Assembly: GCF_008180865.1 (NCBI RefSeq)
Contig: NZ_VTEX01000005.1
Location: 248,001-312,000 of the forward strand
DNA length: 64,000 nt
Reading direction: 5' to 3'
Source: Rossellomorea aquimaris
GTDB lineage: Bacteria > Bacillota > Bacilli > Bacillales > Bacillaceae_B
Part shown: in pieces, positions 8,282 to 16,765 of the stretch
Numbering within the stretch: the first letter of the stretch is position 1
Layout: each line of letters starts with the position of its first letter
Made by a program: the position numbers and the translations under genes
Notes under the pieces: generated by a model
What the model was told of the DNA's origin: nothing
What the model saw: only the letters and a program-made list of their open reading frames with translations
Databases searched by the model: none

Positions 8282-8881
8282 TTATGGATTACACAAAGCA
8301 GCAATTGTCTTAATTAAACCTACATCTGGTCGCCCTTGTTCAATATCCCAATCTGATTCAATGAACGCTTCAAAATGGCACCAATATTGATCTTCCAAAC
8401 TATTTGTATCAATGTTTGAATAATAGTTTGTCAGTTCAGTCCATCCAGCACTAGCATAAGATCTCAACAATCTAGTAGATGTTTTTGGCCACATACTATA
8501 AGTCCACATACCATTTCTTTTGTGAAAATAATGATCGTTGAAATATTTGGAAGAGACAGCCATTGTACTAAATTGATTATCTCCATCACGTAAATTTAAC
8601 AATTCAGCTTCTTTTTCATCTTCAGGAACACTAGCCATATGAGCATCAAGTCTGTCGTTTACGTCAGCAATCCACTCTTTATTTTCTTCGTAAAAACTCT
8701 CTAGTTCATCAGGGCTTACACTTTCAATTTTTGCAATATCCTTTTCCAGTTTATCAATTTCCGTTTTCTCTTGTTTCAGTTGATCAACATTCATATTTCC
8801 TTTAGTGTTCTCAGCGGCGAAAGCAGCAGACGTACTTAGACTCATAATTGCTACAAAGAACAAAACAATTAACTTCTTCAT
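8282..8881 (-). CDS. Secreted DUF2599-like protein B (paralogue)
   Basis: A 199-aa exported protein with a Sec signal peptide (cleavage near AAFAAENT). A charged coiled-coil-like segment covers about residues 30-95. The C-terminal domain is homologous to its downstream neighbour (WTYSMWPKTSTRL, QYWCHFEAF, WDIEQGRPDVG, ALCNP). Again there are only two cysteines in the mature chain, at the same aligned positions. Tandem paralogues suggest duplication and divergence. The function is unknown; a secreted antagonistic or cell-wall protein stabilised by a disulfide is possible but not shown. Confidence 0.75.
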   Translation of the reverse strand: MKKLIVLFFVAIMSLSTSAAFAAENTKGNMNVDQLKQEKTEIDKLEKDIAKIESVSPDELESFYEENKEWIADVNDRLDAHMASVPEDEKEAELLNLRDGDNQFSTMAVSSKYFNDHYFHKRNGMWTYSMWPKTSTRLLRSYASAGWTELTNYYSNIDTNSLEDQYWCHFEAFIESDWDIEQGRPDVGLIKTIAALCNP

Positions 8882-8961
8882 CCAATTTCCCCTCTCTGTT
8901 TTTAGTTATGTACAGAATGTCGAATTTCTAAGTCCCTACATTTTTCTCACCCCTTTCAAAT

Positions 8962-9384
8962 TCACCTAAGCGGTTTGATTGATAGCAGAATGGCTATTGT
9001 CATAAACGCAATCATTGCTAAGAGCGGTATTGTAATAAAACCCCACATGTTTATGTATTCCATATTGCAAGGAACCCCATAATTGCAAGACTCTACCTTT
9101 AATCCTGGAACCTTCTGATGGAGATAATGATAGAGTGATAGGAGACTCCCTATTATAGCTATAGGCAAAACATATCTTTTAACCGCAGAATCTTTAAAAA
9201 ATGTACCTATACCCAGAATCACTATTAAAGGGTACATGAGAATACGTTGGTACCAACACAAATCACATGGGACAAACCCTCTAATTTCACTAAAATAGAG
9301 ACTTCCAAGGGTCCCGGCTATGGATACTAACCATGCAAGGTAGAGCAACCAATTCGACGATGCTTTATCCTCTATTTCTTTCAT
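8962..9384 (-). CDS. bdbC: BdbC-like disulfide bond formation protein (DsbB family)
   Basis: A 140-aa, four-helix membrane protein that re-oxidises its thioredoxin-like partner and passes electrons to quinone. The first cysteine pair is CDLC in FVPCDLCWYQRILMYP and the second is CNYGVPC, as in BdbB/BdbC. Its ATG overlaps the stop of bdbD by 4 bp (ATGA), so the pair is translationally coupled. Position next to two secreted two-cysteine proteins suggests these are substrates. General roles in competence or secretion are also possible. Confidence 0.93.
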   Translation of the reverse strand: MKEIEDKASSNWLLYLAWLVSIAGTLGSLYFSEIRGFVPCDLCWYQRILMYPLIVILGIGTFFKDSAVKRYVLPIAIIGSLLSLYHYLHQKVPGLKVESCNYGVPCNMEYINMWGFITIPLLAMIAFMTIAILLSIKPLR

Positions 9385-10061
9385 GTCCCTTCTCCGTGCC
9401 CATTGATCGCTTTTTCAATCTCTTCATAGTCAAATGGGTTTTCTAAAAGTGTTCCATTAATCATTAGAGATGGTGTTGGAGATACTCCATGCTCTTTAAT
9501 TAGCTTCTTATCCAACTCCAACTCTCTTGCGAATTCAGGCTTTTTCATATCTTCATTTAGATCCTCTATTGCAATGTCTGTGTGTTTTTTTATAAGTTCT
9601 TCTATTCCTTCTTGGTCTATTTCTCTTTCTTTTTTAATATGACGGAACAAGTTGTCATGAAACTTCCAATAGGAGCTGGGATCTCTCTTGTGTACTACCT
9701 CTGCAGCTAAAGAAGCTAGTTCCGAATCATCATGATAGAGCACATTTACGAAAGAAAATTTTGCTTTCCCTGATTTTATATAGTCTTCTTCAATCATTGG
9801 AAAGACCGTTTCATTCCACGTCTGACAAGCCGGGCAAATAAAATCTCCAAACTCTACTATCTGAACACTTACCTCCTCATCTCCAAGAGTAGGCTGGTCT
9901 TTAATTGAGTTTTCATTGAGTTCAACCTCTACCACATCTGTACTATCCTTATCTTCATTCGTGGTTGCTGTACTCGGTGTACTATTAAAATTAAAAATAA
10001 CAATGCCACAAAGGACAATTAAAAATGTTGTAATGATAACTATGAATTTATACCCTTTAAT
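9381..10061 (-). CDS. bdbD: BdbD-like membrane-anchored thiol-disulfide oxidase (DsbA family), apparent ATT start
   Basis: About 226 aa. An N-terminal anchor (KGYKFIVIITTFLIVLCGIV) is followed by a thioredoxin-fold DsbA domain with active site CPAC (GDFICPACQTWN) and the cis-proline motif SPTPS. It oxidises cysteines of exported proteins outside the membrane. No ATG, GTG or TTG exists in frame between the upstream stop and the GTG at 9935, which would delete the anchor. The ATT at 10061 stands ~8 nt after AGGGGG and gives (M)KGYKF, so it is the best start. It either initiates at a rare codon or has lost its ATG. Confidence 0.85.
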   Translation of the reverse strand: MKGYKFIVIITTFLIVLCGIVIFNFNSTPSTATTNEDKDSTDVVEVELNENSIKDQPTLGDEEVSVQIVEFGDFICPACQTWNETVFPMIEEDYIKSGKAKFSFVNVLYHDDSELASLAAEVVHKRDPSSYWKFHDNLFRHIKKEREIDQEGIEELIKKHTDIAIEDLNEDMKKPEFARELELDKKLIKEHGVSPTPSLMINGTLLENPFDYEEIEKAINGHGEGT

Positions 10062-10311
10062 AATTATTCCCCCTATATGAACAGAACCGAGTAGAGTTTA
10101 TGTTCAATTGTTTATGATTTCCAGTATTTCTTATACATTAAAACTAACAAGTAGCATAAGGAATGTATATGTATTATTGTTGAGAAAATCGAAGGTGAAT
10201 TTATAACAGAAAATTAAAAATGCCTAATGTTTTTTCAATATATATTTAGAGCAAAATGAATCACTATTATGTACAATATTAAGTCTATGGATATTTTTAA
10301 TTAAGATAAGA

Positions 10312-10351
10312 AACACAAAAAAACTTGTAGAGGTAGTCCCCCTACAAGTTT
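10312..10351 (-). terminator. Terminator of the ECF sigma/anti-sigma operon
   Basis: AAACTTGTAG pairs with CTACAAGTTT around a short loop. On the minus strand it is followed by a T run. It separates the sigma operon from bdbD. Confidence 0.85.
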
Positions 10352-10369
10352 CTAAATCTTAATTGCCTT

Positions 10370-10957
10370 TTACCGATGTATTAACTTCTTTACAGTAAAT
10401 ATTAGAATTAAAAGAACTAAGCCTACATTTACCCAACGCATATACAGCCAGAACCATCCACCAGAAGCCTGAATTACGTTTCCACCATAGTCATCTGCAT
10501 ACACACCCAGATTAAAGAATAGTTTCAAAGAAATTATTATAGAAAACAAACTTGCTATTAAAACCGTAATAAGAAACGATTTATTATTCATATTGCCCCT
10601 CACTCCTTCATTTTTAGTTCTAATCACGAAAAACAACAACGCAATACCCAATACAACTAGCGATAGCATTAGGTTAAAGAATACTAAGGAACCAATGAAA
10701 ACACCAACTAGCAAAGACAACAATATAAGGTTGTTCATTCTTCGTTTAACACCGTTCAGTAGCTGCTGATCGGATTTATCGTCAATTGAACCTGTTGATT
10801 CGTCTGTTGGCAGAACCTTTTCAATACCCTCCAAGTAATCCTGACATTCTTTACATGACTCCACATGATCCTCAATAAATTGGTTTGTTTCTTCACTTGT
10901 AAGATCCTCTTTATACATCGGAAGTAAATCTTTAACTACACTACATTTCTTACTCAA
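10370..10957 (-). CDS. Anti-sigma factor with N-terminal zinc finger (zf-HC2)
   Basis: A 195-aa membrane protein. The N-terminus has the zf-HC2 pattern C..VKDLLPMY then H..SCKEC, which in ZAS-type anti-sigma factors binds the cognate sigma. Four hydrophobic segments follow (about residues 74-90, 93-110, 125-147 and 170-190). Its ATG overlaps the stop of the upstream ECF sigma gene by 4 bp, so the two are made together. It probably holds the sigma factor at the membrane until an envelope signal arrives. Confidence 0.88.
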   Translation of the reverse strand: MSKKCSVVKDLLPMYKEDLTSEETNQFIEDHVESCKECQDYLEGIEKVLPTDESTGSIDDKSDQQLLNGVKRRMNNLILLSLLVGVFIGSLVFFNLMLSLVVLGIALLFFVIRTKNEGVRGNMNNKSFLITVLIASLFSIIISLKLFFNLGVYADDYGGNVIQASGGWFWLYMRWVNVGLVLLILIFTVKKLIHR

Positions 10958-11457
10958 GTTTCTACACCTCCATCAAGAATATTTGACAACTTACCCTTAG
11001 CCCTATAGAAGTTAACCCTTGCCCATAAATCAGTTTTATCAAAAATGTCACCGATTTCCTTAAAACTCAATTCATTATAAAAACGTAAAATCATGATTTC
11101 TTGTTGCGGTTGTTTCAGCTTTTTTATTGCATTCATTAAGCGGATAGATTCTTCTTTTTTTTCATATATTTCCTCAGGTGTTTGCTGGATAGCCAAACTC
11201 TCTTGGATAGTAGCGGGATCTATATTTCTATCGATCTTCTTATTCTTCCTCATATAAGTATAATATGTATTCTTGGCAATCTGGAATAACCAAGTAGACA
11301 CTTTGCTTTTGCCTTTAAAACGATGTATTGACTTAAATGCTTGAAAAAATGTCTCTTGGGTCAACTCTTCAGCGAGATGTTTGTTTCCAACTAAATAAAA
11401 TAAGTATTTATAAATCTGTTTTTCATGTTTATCGTATAATTGTTTAAATTCATCCAA
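10954..11457 (-). CDS. ECF-type RNA polymerase sigma factor
   Basis: About 167 aa. Region 2 (LVGNKHLAEELTQETFFQAF, then WLFQIAKNTYYTYMRK) and region 4 (QQEIMILRFYNELSFKEIGD) are complete, with no region 1 or 3, as in group 4 sigmas. I start it at TTG 11457, 8 nt after a perfect AAAGGAGG site; a longer reading frame upstream lacks a ribosome site. It is co-transcribed with its anti-sigma factor. An inverted pair GTAAC/GTTAC lies at about 11490-11515. The regulon is unknown; the adjacent secreted-protein/disulfide cluster is a candidate. Confidence 0.9.
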   Translation of the reverse strand: MDEFKQLYDKHEKQIYKYLFYLVGNKHLAEELTQETFFQAFKSIHRFKGKSKVSTWLFQIAKNTYYTYMRKNKKIDRNIDPATIQESLAIQQTPEEIYEKKEESIRLMNAIKKLKQPQQEIMILRFYNELSFKEIGDIFDKTDLWARVNFYRAKGKLSNILDGGVET

Positions 11458-11734
11458 TAATGTACCTCCTTTCAGTGCTGTCATATGTTTAGTAACTTCA
11501 AAAAGAAAAACGTTACACATTTATGAAAATTATTAAAAACCCAAAGAATTTACAATTCCGTTTAAGGAGAGAATACCTTATCATACCCAAATTAGCATCA
11601 GGAATAGCAGTGTGAATAACACTGTATTTAACAGTAATAACCCAGGCCAATATGACTCTGGGTTTTTACGTTTTTATTAACTTCTTATTCTGTTAAAGTC
11701 CCCTTTAGTTGAAGATTGACTCTATGTATAAGCA

Positions 11735-12517
11735 TCACTTACCTATAAACGCATAGACTTGAAAACTAGAATTAGTAATAAAACCTACTTTTTCGTAAAT
11801 AAGTTTGCCAGCTTCAGTTGCGTGTAAAATACAATCTGAAGCACCTTGTTGGGAAGCGATTTGCAATATACTTTTTAGATAGTTCGTTGCCAGTCCCTTT
11901 CTCCGCATATTATGGGCAGTGGTTATACAATACAAACCTGCAATCCCATCATTCATAAACAAAGATCCTACCACTGCTGGTTTGTTATTAAAGTAACCTA
12001 TATATAAGTGATAATGATCCTGGTCACTGTTCATAATTTGCTTATACCGATTATAAAGTGCACTTTTATAAGCAATTGGTTTTTGGTACCCTTCTACATA
12101 AACATCAATCCACTCTTTTAATTCAGTTTCAGAATTAACTCGTTTGATATCAAAACCTAAACGTTTTTCGTTTTTTGACTTAGTGCGATTTACACTTAAA
12201 CCCATCCCAGTCCATTCTTGGTAAAGGTTAAAATTCTCCTCTAAGAAAGATTTATCTGTGTCTGAGAGTTTAGTAGAAGGACCTATAATCCACAATAGAG
12301 GTTCACCTTCGTTGTGTAGTAGCTTTTTCAATTCACTTTCTTCTATTTCAAGTTGATTTGCGTATAACACACGATTATAGGGGTTCGCTGAAACATGTTT
12401 AAAATAGTCAGAATCAATACTTTTACTCCCTTGAGTGCTTTTAAAAATCATCCAATGCTTAATTAAATGCTCTTCAGTAAATTTTGCTATGTATTCTTCT
12501 TGAGATTTAACAGTCAT
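11735..12517 (-). CDS. GNAT family N-acetyltransferase
   Basis: A 260-aa protein with a poorly conserved N-terminal half and a C-terminal GNAT fold. The acetyl-CoA binding segment is ITTAHNMRRKGLATNYLKS, and the last strands (GASDCILHATEAGKLIYEKV) are typical. The substrate is unknown. It stands alone with ~200 bp on one side and ~800 bp of decayed sequence on the other. Its codon usage is AT-richer than the core genes, in keeping with an accessory region. Confidence 0.85.
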   Translation of the reverse strand: MTVKSQEEYIAKFTEEHLIKHWMIFKSTQGSKSIDSDYFKHVSANPYNRVLYANQLEIEESELKKLLHNEGEPLLWIIGPSTKLSDTDKSFLEENFNLYQEWTGMGLSVNRTKSKNEKRLGFDIKRVNSETELKEWIDVYVEGYQKPIAYKSALYNRYKQIMNSDQDHYHLYIGYFNNKPAVVGSLFMNDGIAGLYCITTAHNMRRKGLATNYLKSILQIASQQGASDCILHATEAGKLIYEKVGFITNSSFQVYAFIGK

Positions 12518-12843
12518 TTATATCCCTCCATATTGAAGAAGTTACCTGATACTCATAATTCCAACAAGCAAAGTTTGTTGCTTTGCCTGACGCATTCCAT
12601 TATAGAAAAAGCATATCACCTCTAAGTTTGAAAATATAATGAACTTGATTGTTGAGTTCTTCAATTAAACTGCCCGTTAATTTAATACCAATTATTTCAA
12701 AATATTTTAAATTAAACAATCTCCTTATTCAAATAACTGTCCCTTTAACGGAATAATCATCAAATAAATAACACCGCCTCCGTCCATTCTCTAAGAAGCC
12801 GTGACATTTTATTCCGTTAACACCCCATCAAATCACCGGCCCC
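12518..12843. other. Intergenic region without a visible gene
   Basis: AT-rich sequence upstream of the GNAT gene. I see no coding frame with a ribosome site, no clear hairpin terminator and no mobile-element ends here. It borders the wreck of a nucleoside deoxyribosyltransferase gene. Confidence 0.5.
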
Positions 12844-13138
12844 TCATACGGAGCTTTCGGTATCCGGTGAAAATTGTATGTCGCCAGTTCCGCTGTCCAC
12901 ATACTTGCCTTCGTAATCGCGGATACCCAACACTACATCCGAACGCCTTAAATGCCTCAGGTCATTGCGGAATACTTTCCGCCTTCATTCTTTGATCCAA
13001 ATTCAAGATGTCCGAATTGATGAAATCGTGCGGAGAAGATTTCTGACACATACGGATTCGTATGAGGGATTGTTCAAGTCTTTGTACCCGATCAACTTGT
13101 TCCTCACTGAAGAAGGGACTTGCAATGAATACTCTCAT
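12844..13138 (-). pseudogene. Decayed nucleoside 2-deoxyribosyltransferase-like gene
   Basis: Translating the minus strand from the ATG at 13138 gives MRVFIASPFFSEEQVDRVQR, then LEQSLIR. A few frame changes later, another frame gives FRNDLRHLRRSDVVLGIRDY followed by EGKYVDSGT. The pieces match the two ends of the PF05014 fold: an N-terminal FIASPFFS strand and the D-x-E-x-x-x-VDSGT motif holding active-site residues. At least two frameshifts and a premature stop break the gene, and its C-terminal third is missing. It is therefore a remnant; an intact copy would act in nucleoside salvage. Confidence 0.65.
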
Positions 13139-13219
13139 GTTTCTGATGCCTTTTTAAATAGTAATGCTGAGTTAAGCGGAATTTTTCCGTGTATCTGTCA
13201 GCTCTGGTAAGTAAGCGCC

Positions 13220-13275
13220 ACGGGGACAGGCACCACAGCTCCTATTCAAAGAGCCAATGGACCTGTCCCCGCGTC
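13220..13275. repeat. Imperfect inverted repeat of the GGGGACAGG type
   Basis: CGGGGACAGG at the left pairs with CCTGTCCCCG at the right. Hairpins of this sort recur in Bacillus intergenic DNA. Related GGGGACGGTTC hairpins occur at about 33336 and 34590 of this window. Confidence 0.6.
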
Positions 13276-13324
13276 TGAAGGAATAGTAATGCCAAAGAAT
13301 GCAGTTACTATTCCTCTTGGAAAA

Positions 13325-14251
13325 TCACTTAAAAGAATTCAGTACAACCTTGGCCGCCTTTGCTATAAGTTCATTATGATAGGTGGCGTTCTCAGTATCA
13401 CGGCTGGATAGAATCGTGATGATGATGGGATCTCTATTCGGCGGCCAGACGATAGCGATATCGTTTCGCGTTCCGTAGCCTCCCGCTCCGGTTTTATCGC
13501 CTGCCTCCCATCCTTTAGGTACAGACGCACGGATCAGTTCATCTCCAGTAGTATTCCCCTTCATCCAATCTGTCAGGATTGTACGCTTATCAATCGGGAG
13601 CACGTCGTCGACCGTGAAAGCCTTCAGGTTAATGGCTAGTGCTCTTGCTGTACTGGTATCACGGATGTCTCCTGGGATGGCACTGTTCAAATCCGTCTCA
13701 AAGCGATCAGCCTCGGTGACATGATCGCCGATTTGCCTCAGTGCATTTTCGAAGCCGTCAGGTCCGCCGATTTCCTCTAATAGAAGGTTCCCTGCGGTAT
13801 TATCGCTGTACCGGATAGCCGCATCGCAAATTTCTCTAAGGGTCATCCCGGTATCCACGTGTTGCTCAGTAATTGGGGAATACGTGACGAGGTCATCTTT
13901 GGTGTAGGTGATGACCTCGTCAAGTTCTTCAATTGAGTTTTGCTGTAGTACTGCCCCTGCAGCCAAAGCCTTAAAGGTGGATGAGTACGCGAACCGTTCA
14001 TCAGGTCGATAGACCACCGTGCGATTTGTACCGGTGTCAATAGCATAGACGCCGAGCCGGGCATCAAACTTTTTCTCGAGTTGCATGAACTTATGAGCAG
14101 TCCCATGACTTGTACCTTGTGATTGTTCTCCTTTTTCTTTTGCCTCCGTCTGCTTTAATCCGTTTCCAAAGAGGCTTAGACTGATAAGACTTAGAACGAA
14201 TAGACCAACACACATCCGAATTATTAACATTCTGACACTTTTCAACATCAT
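13325..14251 (-). CDS. Class A beta-lactamase
   Basis: About 308 aa, exported by an N-terminal signal peptide (hydrophobic core [20 protein letters not shown]). All class A landmarks are present: the serine motif STFK, the SDN loop (YSDNTAGN), the omega-loop Glu in ETDLN and KTG ([13 protein letters not shown]). It should hydrolyse penicillins; its spectrum cannot be read. I start it at ATG 14251 after GAGGGG. No blaI or blaR1 is adjacent. Instead the promoter region holds two copies of AGTCTAATTAGACT shared with a divergent esterase/PadR operon, so control by that PadR protein is plausible. Confidence 0.93.
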   Translation of the reverse strand: MMLKSVRMLIIRMCVGLFVLSLISLSLFGNGLKQTEAKEKGEQSQGTSHGTAHKFMQLEKKFDARLGVYAIDTGTNRTVVYRPDERFAYSSTFKALAAGAVLQQNSIEELDEVITYTKDDLVTYSPITEQHVDTGMTLREICDAAIRYSDNTAGNLLLEEIGGPDGFENALRQIGDHVTEADRFETDLNSAIPGDIRDTSTARALAINLKAFTVDDVLPIDKRTILTDWMKGNTTGDELIRASVPKGWEAGDKTGAGGYGTRNDIAIVWPPNRDPIIITILSSRDTENATYHNELIAKAAKVVLNSFK

Positions 14252-14270
14252 CAGTCCCCTCATAGTATAT

Positions 14271-14318
14271 TGACAATAGTCTAATTAGACTCTATACTAG
14301 CTTAGTCTAATTAGACTA
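14271..14318. promoter_or_regulatory. Divergent promoter region with duplicated palindromic operator
   Basis: A perfect 14-bp palindrome, AGTCTAATTAGACT, occurs twice (14279-14292 and 14305-14318), with centres 26 bp apart. The first copy fills the spacer of a plus-strand promoter: TTGACA at 14271, 17 bp, TATACT at 14294. The second copy lies where the bla promoter would be. It is a likely operator for the PadR regulator encoded downstream on the plus strand. Confidence 0.7.
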
Positions 14319-14341
14319 TTGTGTAAAGGAATGAAACTGTA

Positions 14342-15184
14342 ATGATAAAATCTTTTTTAATGGTAGGACAATCGAATATGGCCGGTCGTGGATTCTTGCA
14401 TGAGGTAGAACCGATCTATAATGAAAAAATAAAGATGCTTCGGAACGGACAGTGGCAAATGATGACTGAGCCAATTAATTATGACCGTCCTGTGGCTGGT
14501 GTTAGTCTGGCAGCCTCTTTTGCCGACCTGTGTTCGAAAGCCAACCCGGATGATGAAATTGGATTGATTCCTTGTGCGGAAGGTGGCAGTTCTTTGAATG
14601 ATTGGCACCCGCAAGATACTCTTTTTCAACATGCTTTGTCAGAAGGCCGCTTTGCTCTTGAAACCAGTGAAATTTGTGGCATCCTTTGGCATCAAGGTGA
14701 GAGTGACAGCCATCAATCTCTACATGAGACGTATTATGAAAAGTTATCTCTTATCATTGAAACGTTACGTAACGAATTAAACCTTCAAGATGTCCCACTA
14801 ATCATTGGTGAGCTTGGTCATTTCTTAGGGAAAGAAGGTTTCGGAAAGTACTCATCAGAGTTTCAAAAAATCAACGAAGAATTACGTCGGTTTGCACATG
14901 AGCAGCCAAATTGTTATTTTGTATCGGCAGAAGGTCTAACTGCCAATCAGGATGGTATTCATTTGAATGCCGTTTCCCAACGCAAATTCGGTTTTCGCTA
15001 CTTCGAGGCATTTTCGAAAAAGTGTCATATCTCAGGGCCTCTTGCAGATGAAAATCAATCACTAAAGACAAACCATACCTATTCAAAAAATGAACAAATC
15101 TATATTCACAGTATGAATTTGGCTCTGGGCAAAATCACATACTCTGAATTTGAAGCACAGATGGCGAAGGTAATGCACCCTTGA
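14342..15184 (+). CDS. SGNH/SASA family carbohydrate or sialate O-acetylesterase-like hydrolase
   Basis: A 280-aa cytoplasmic protein with no signal peptide. The nucleophile block is LMVGQSNMAGRG, followed by CAEGGSSL, WHQGESD and the catalytic DGIHLN near residue 205. These fit the SASA (sialate O-acetylesterase, CE6-like) branch of the SGNH hydrolases, which remove acetyl groups from sugars. The true substrate is unknown. The last ~60 residues are an unusual extension. Its TGA overlaps the TTG of the PadR gene by 4 bp, so the two are coupled, and it diverges from a beta-lactamase gene. Confidence 0.85.
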   Translation: MIKSFLMVGQSNMAGRGFLHEVEPIYNEKIKMLRNGQWQMMTEPINYDRPVAGVSLAASFADLCSKANPDDEIGLIPCAEGGSSLNDWHPQDTLFQHALSEGRFALETSEICGILWHQGESDSHQSLHETYYEKLSLIIETLRNELNLQDVPLIIGELGHFLGKEGFGKYSSEFQKINEELRRFAHEQPNCYFVSAEGLTANQDGIHLNAVSQRKFGFRYFEAFSKKCHISGPLADENQSLKTNHTYSKNEQIYIHSMNLALGKITYSEFEAQMAKVMHP

Positions 15185-15720
15185 TTCCCTTACTTATCCT
15201 TGGCTTACTTATTCAAAACCCCGGCGCTCATGGATACGAACTATTAAGTTTAATGGAAAAACGCCATTACAAATATATCGTAAACTATACAAAAGGATCA
15301 TTTTATTACAATTTGCAACAACTTGAAGAGAAAGGGTTCATTGAAGAAACACATCAAGTACGTCCAAACAACAATCGTGATATTCATACCTTTAAGATCA
15401 CGTCTTTAGGAAAAGAAGAATTTGATAAATTAATGGCCAAATACGGAACGAAATCCGAGTATGTAAACTTACCAGTATATGGGGCAATACTCTTTGCAGA
15501 TGTATTCGATCAAAACAAATTAGTAGCATTAATCCAATCCCAAATTGATCAAACTGAAGCAAGAATTGCTCTCCTCGATGATTATTTAGCTACCATTGAG
15601 GAATTACCTGGTGAAATTGATTATTTTCGTCGCATGAACGAAAATTCCCGTTCTCACCATTTAGTGAACTTAAAATGGTTTAAAGAATTGAAGGCAGATA
15701 TAGAAGAAAGTACTGATTAA
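15181..15720 (+). CDS. PadR family transcriptional regulator with C-terminal helical domain
   Basis: A 179-aa protein of the long PadR type. The winged helix is at residues 1-85 (NPGAHGYELLSLMEKRHY, then FYYNLQQLEEKGFI). A Vir_act_alpha_C-like helical domain follows, used for dimerisation. Translation begins at TTG inside the esterase stop codon. It is the only regulator encoded at this locus, so it probably binds the twin AGTCTAATTAGACT sites and controls itself, the esterase and perhaps the beta-lactamase. The ligand is unknown. Confidence 0.88.
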   Translation: MIPLLILGLLIQNPGAHGYELLSLMEKRHYKYIVNYTKGSFYYNLQQLEEKGFIEETHQVRPNNNRDIHTFKITSLGKEEFDKLMAKYGTKSEYVNLPVYGAILFADVFDQNKLVALIQSQIDQTEARIALLDDYLATIEELPGEIDYFRRMNENSRSHHLVNLKWFKELKADIEESTD

Positions 15721-15731
15721 ATAAAACTAAA

Positions 15732-15759
15732 ATCACCTGTCCAAAAATCGACAGGTGAT
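15732..15759 (+). terminator. Terminator after the PadR gene
   Basis: ATCACCTGTC pairs with GACAGGTGAT, loop CAAAAATC. The following sequence, CTTAAT, is only weakly T-rich. Confidence 0.65.
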
Positions 15760-15845
15760 CTTAATAACCAGCGGGAACCGAACCGTCCCTCTGCATTATT
15801 TTATTAAATAGGCGATTGCTTAATATGATCAGCATGACATTCGTT

Positions 15846-16291
15846 TTAGCCCTTAAAAAGTTGCTCATTCATTACCCTAATTGAATAGATGTTTTCTTCT
15901 AATAAGTTATTAATTATTTGTTTTAGTACATGCGGTTCTCGTAAATCCTCTTTTTCAAATGCTAAAAGGTCATTTGTTTTTATCCATCTGCTGTCTGTAA
16001 TTACATCTTCTTCAAGATGTAAGATACCTCCAGTAACCTCACCAATAAAATGACTTGATTGTTCGTATTACTAATAAAATTATATCCCCCTGTCGTGCCA
16101 ATCAGTTTTACATCTAAACCCGTTTCCTCTTTGGCTTCCCTCCTAGCTGAATAAAGAATATCCTCTCCATACTCTATATGCCCACTCGGAAAGTTCCACT
16201 TATGGATGGCATTGGGTTCATTTTCTTTTAACATTAAGACTTTATCATGATTAAAAATTGATATACTTGCCAGTATAACGGAATACTCAAA
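15846..16291 (-). pseudogene. NUDIX hydrolase gene broken by a 1-nt frameshift
   Basis: The N-terminal half carries an intact Nudix box (GHIEYGEDILYSA, then RREAKEETGL). After SNTNNQ the frame runs to an early stop. A shift of one base continues as SHFIGEVTGGILHLEED and on to a natural C-terminus ending QLFKG. One missing A near 16055 would explain it. No clear start codon is seen: the 5' end abuts the truncated serine hydrolase fragment, so a deletion may have joined them. An intact enzyme would hydrolyse a nucleoside-diphosphate-linked compound. Confidence 0.75.
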
Positions 16292-16301
16292 TTTAAGATA
16301 T

Positions 16302-16645
16302 TCAATATAAACTTACTGTGGATTCGTTAGTAAATCCGAGTATTTGGTATGAACCTTTGGGTACTTGATGACCTATCTCTGTCTTTGTAGCCGGTAAATC
16401 CTTAACCAACCACAAGAATCCATTTTGAAGTAAGTCTTTATGAATAGTCAATGGACTTTGAAGAGAAGTTGCCATATCTATGATTTCTCTAGGAACAATT
16501 TGCTTTTCGTTTATTTTTCCTTTATTCAAATGGAGATAACCCCAGTATGCTAACTCTCTGGTTGATAAATACATATTCATTTTGTCACCTTCAATGCTAT
16601 CACTAGTCCTCCAATCTTCATCCCCTTCATATAAGTTTCTTTGTT
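16302..16645 (-). pseudogene. C-terminal fragment of a beta-lactamase-related serine hydrolase
   Basis: The frame reads MYLSTRELAYWGYLHLNKGK, later HQVPKGSYQILGF. This is typical of the C-terminal part of serine hydrolases of the beta-lactamase/DD-peptidase superfamily. The upstream part (DEDWRTSDSIEGDK) is in frame but lacks the SxxK half, and the chain stops before the last strands. Both ends are gone, so it is a remnant. Just upstream, at 16627-16722, another frame encodes ~31 residues (VGYTLFKPTGVKSHF) of unknown origin. Confidence 0.7.
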
Positions 16646-16765
16646 AAATCGACCTTAGTAAAATGGCTCTTCACACCTGTTGGTTTAAATAAGGTATATC
16701 CTACATTTACATCCTTCTTCACAATACATACCCCATTGAAATATTTTTTTACCAGGCTATGATGT

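Noticed and set aside
12801-13210. Plus-strand ORFs of 64 and 81 codons
   Set aside because: They are antisense to the decayed nucleoside deoxyribosyltransferase, which explains the sequence better.
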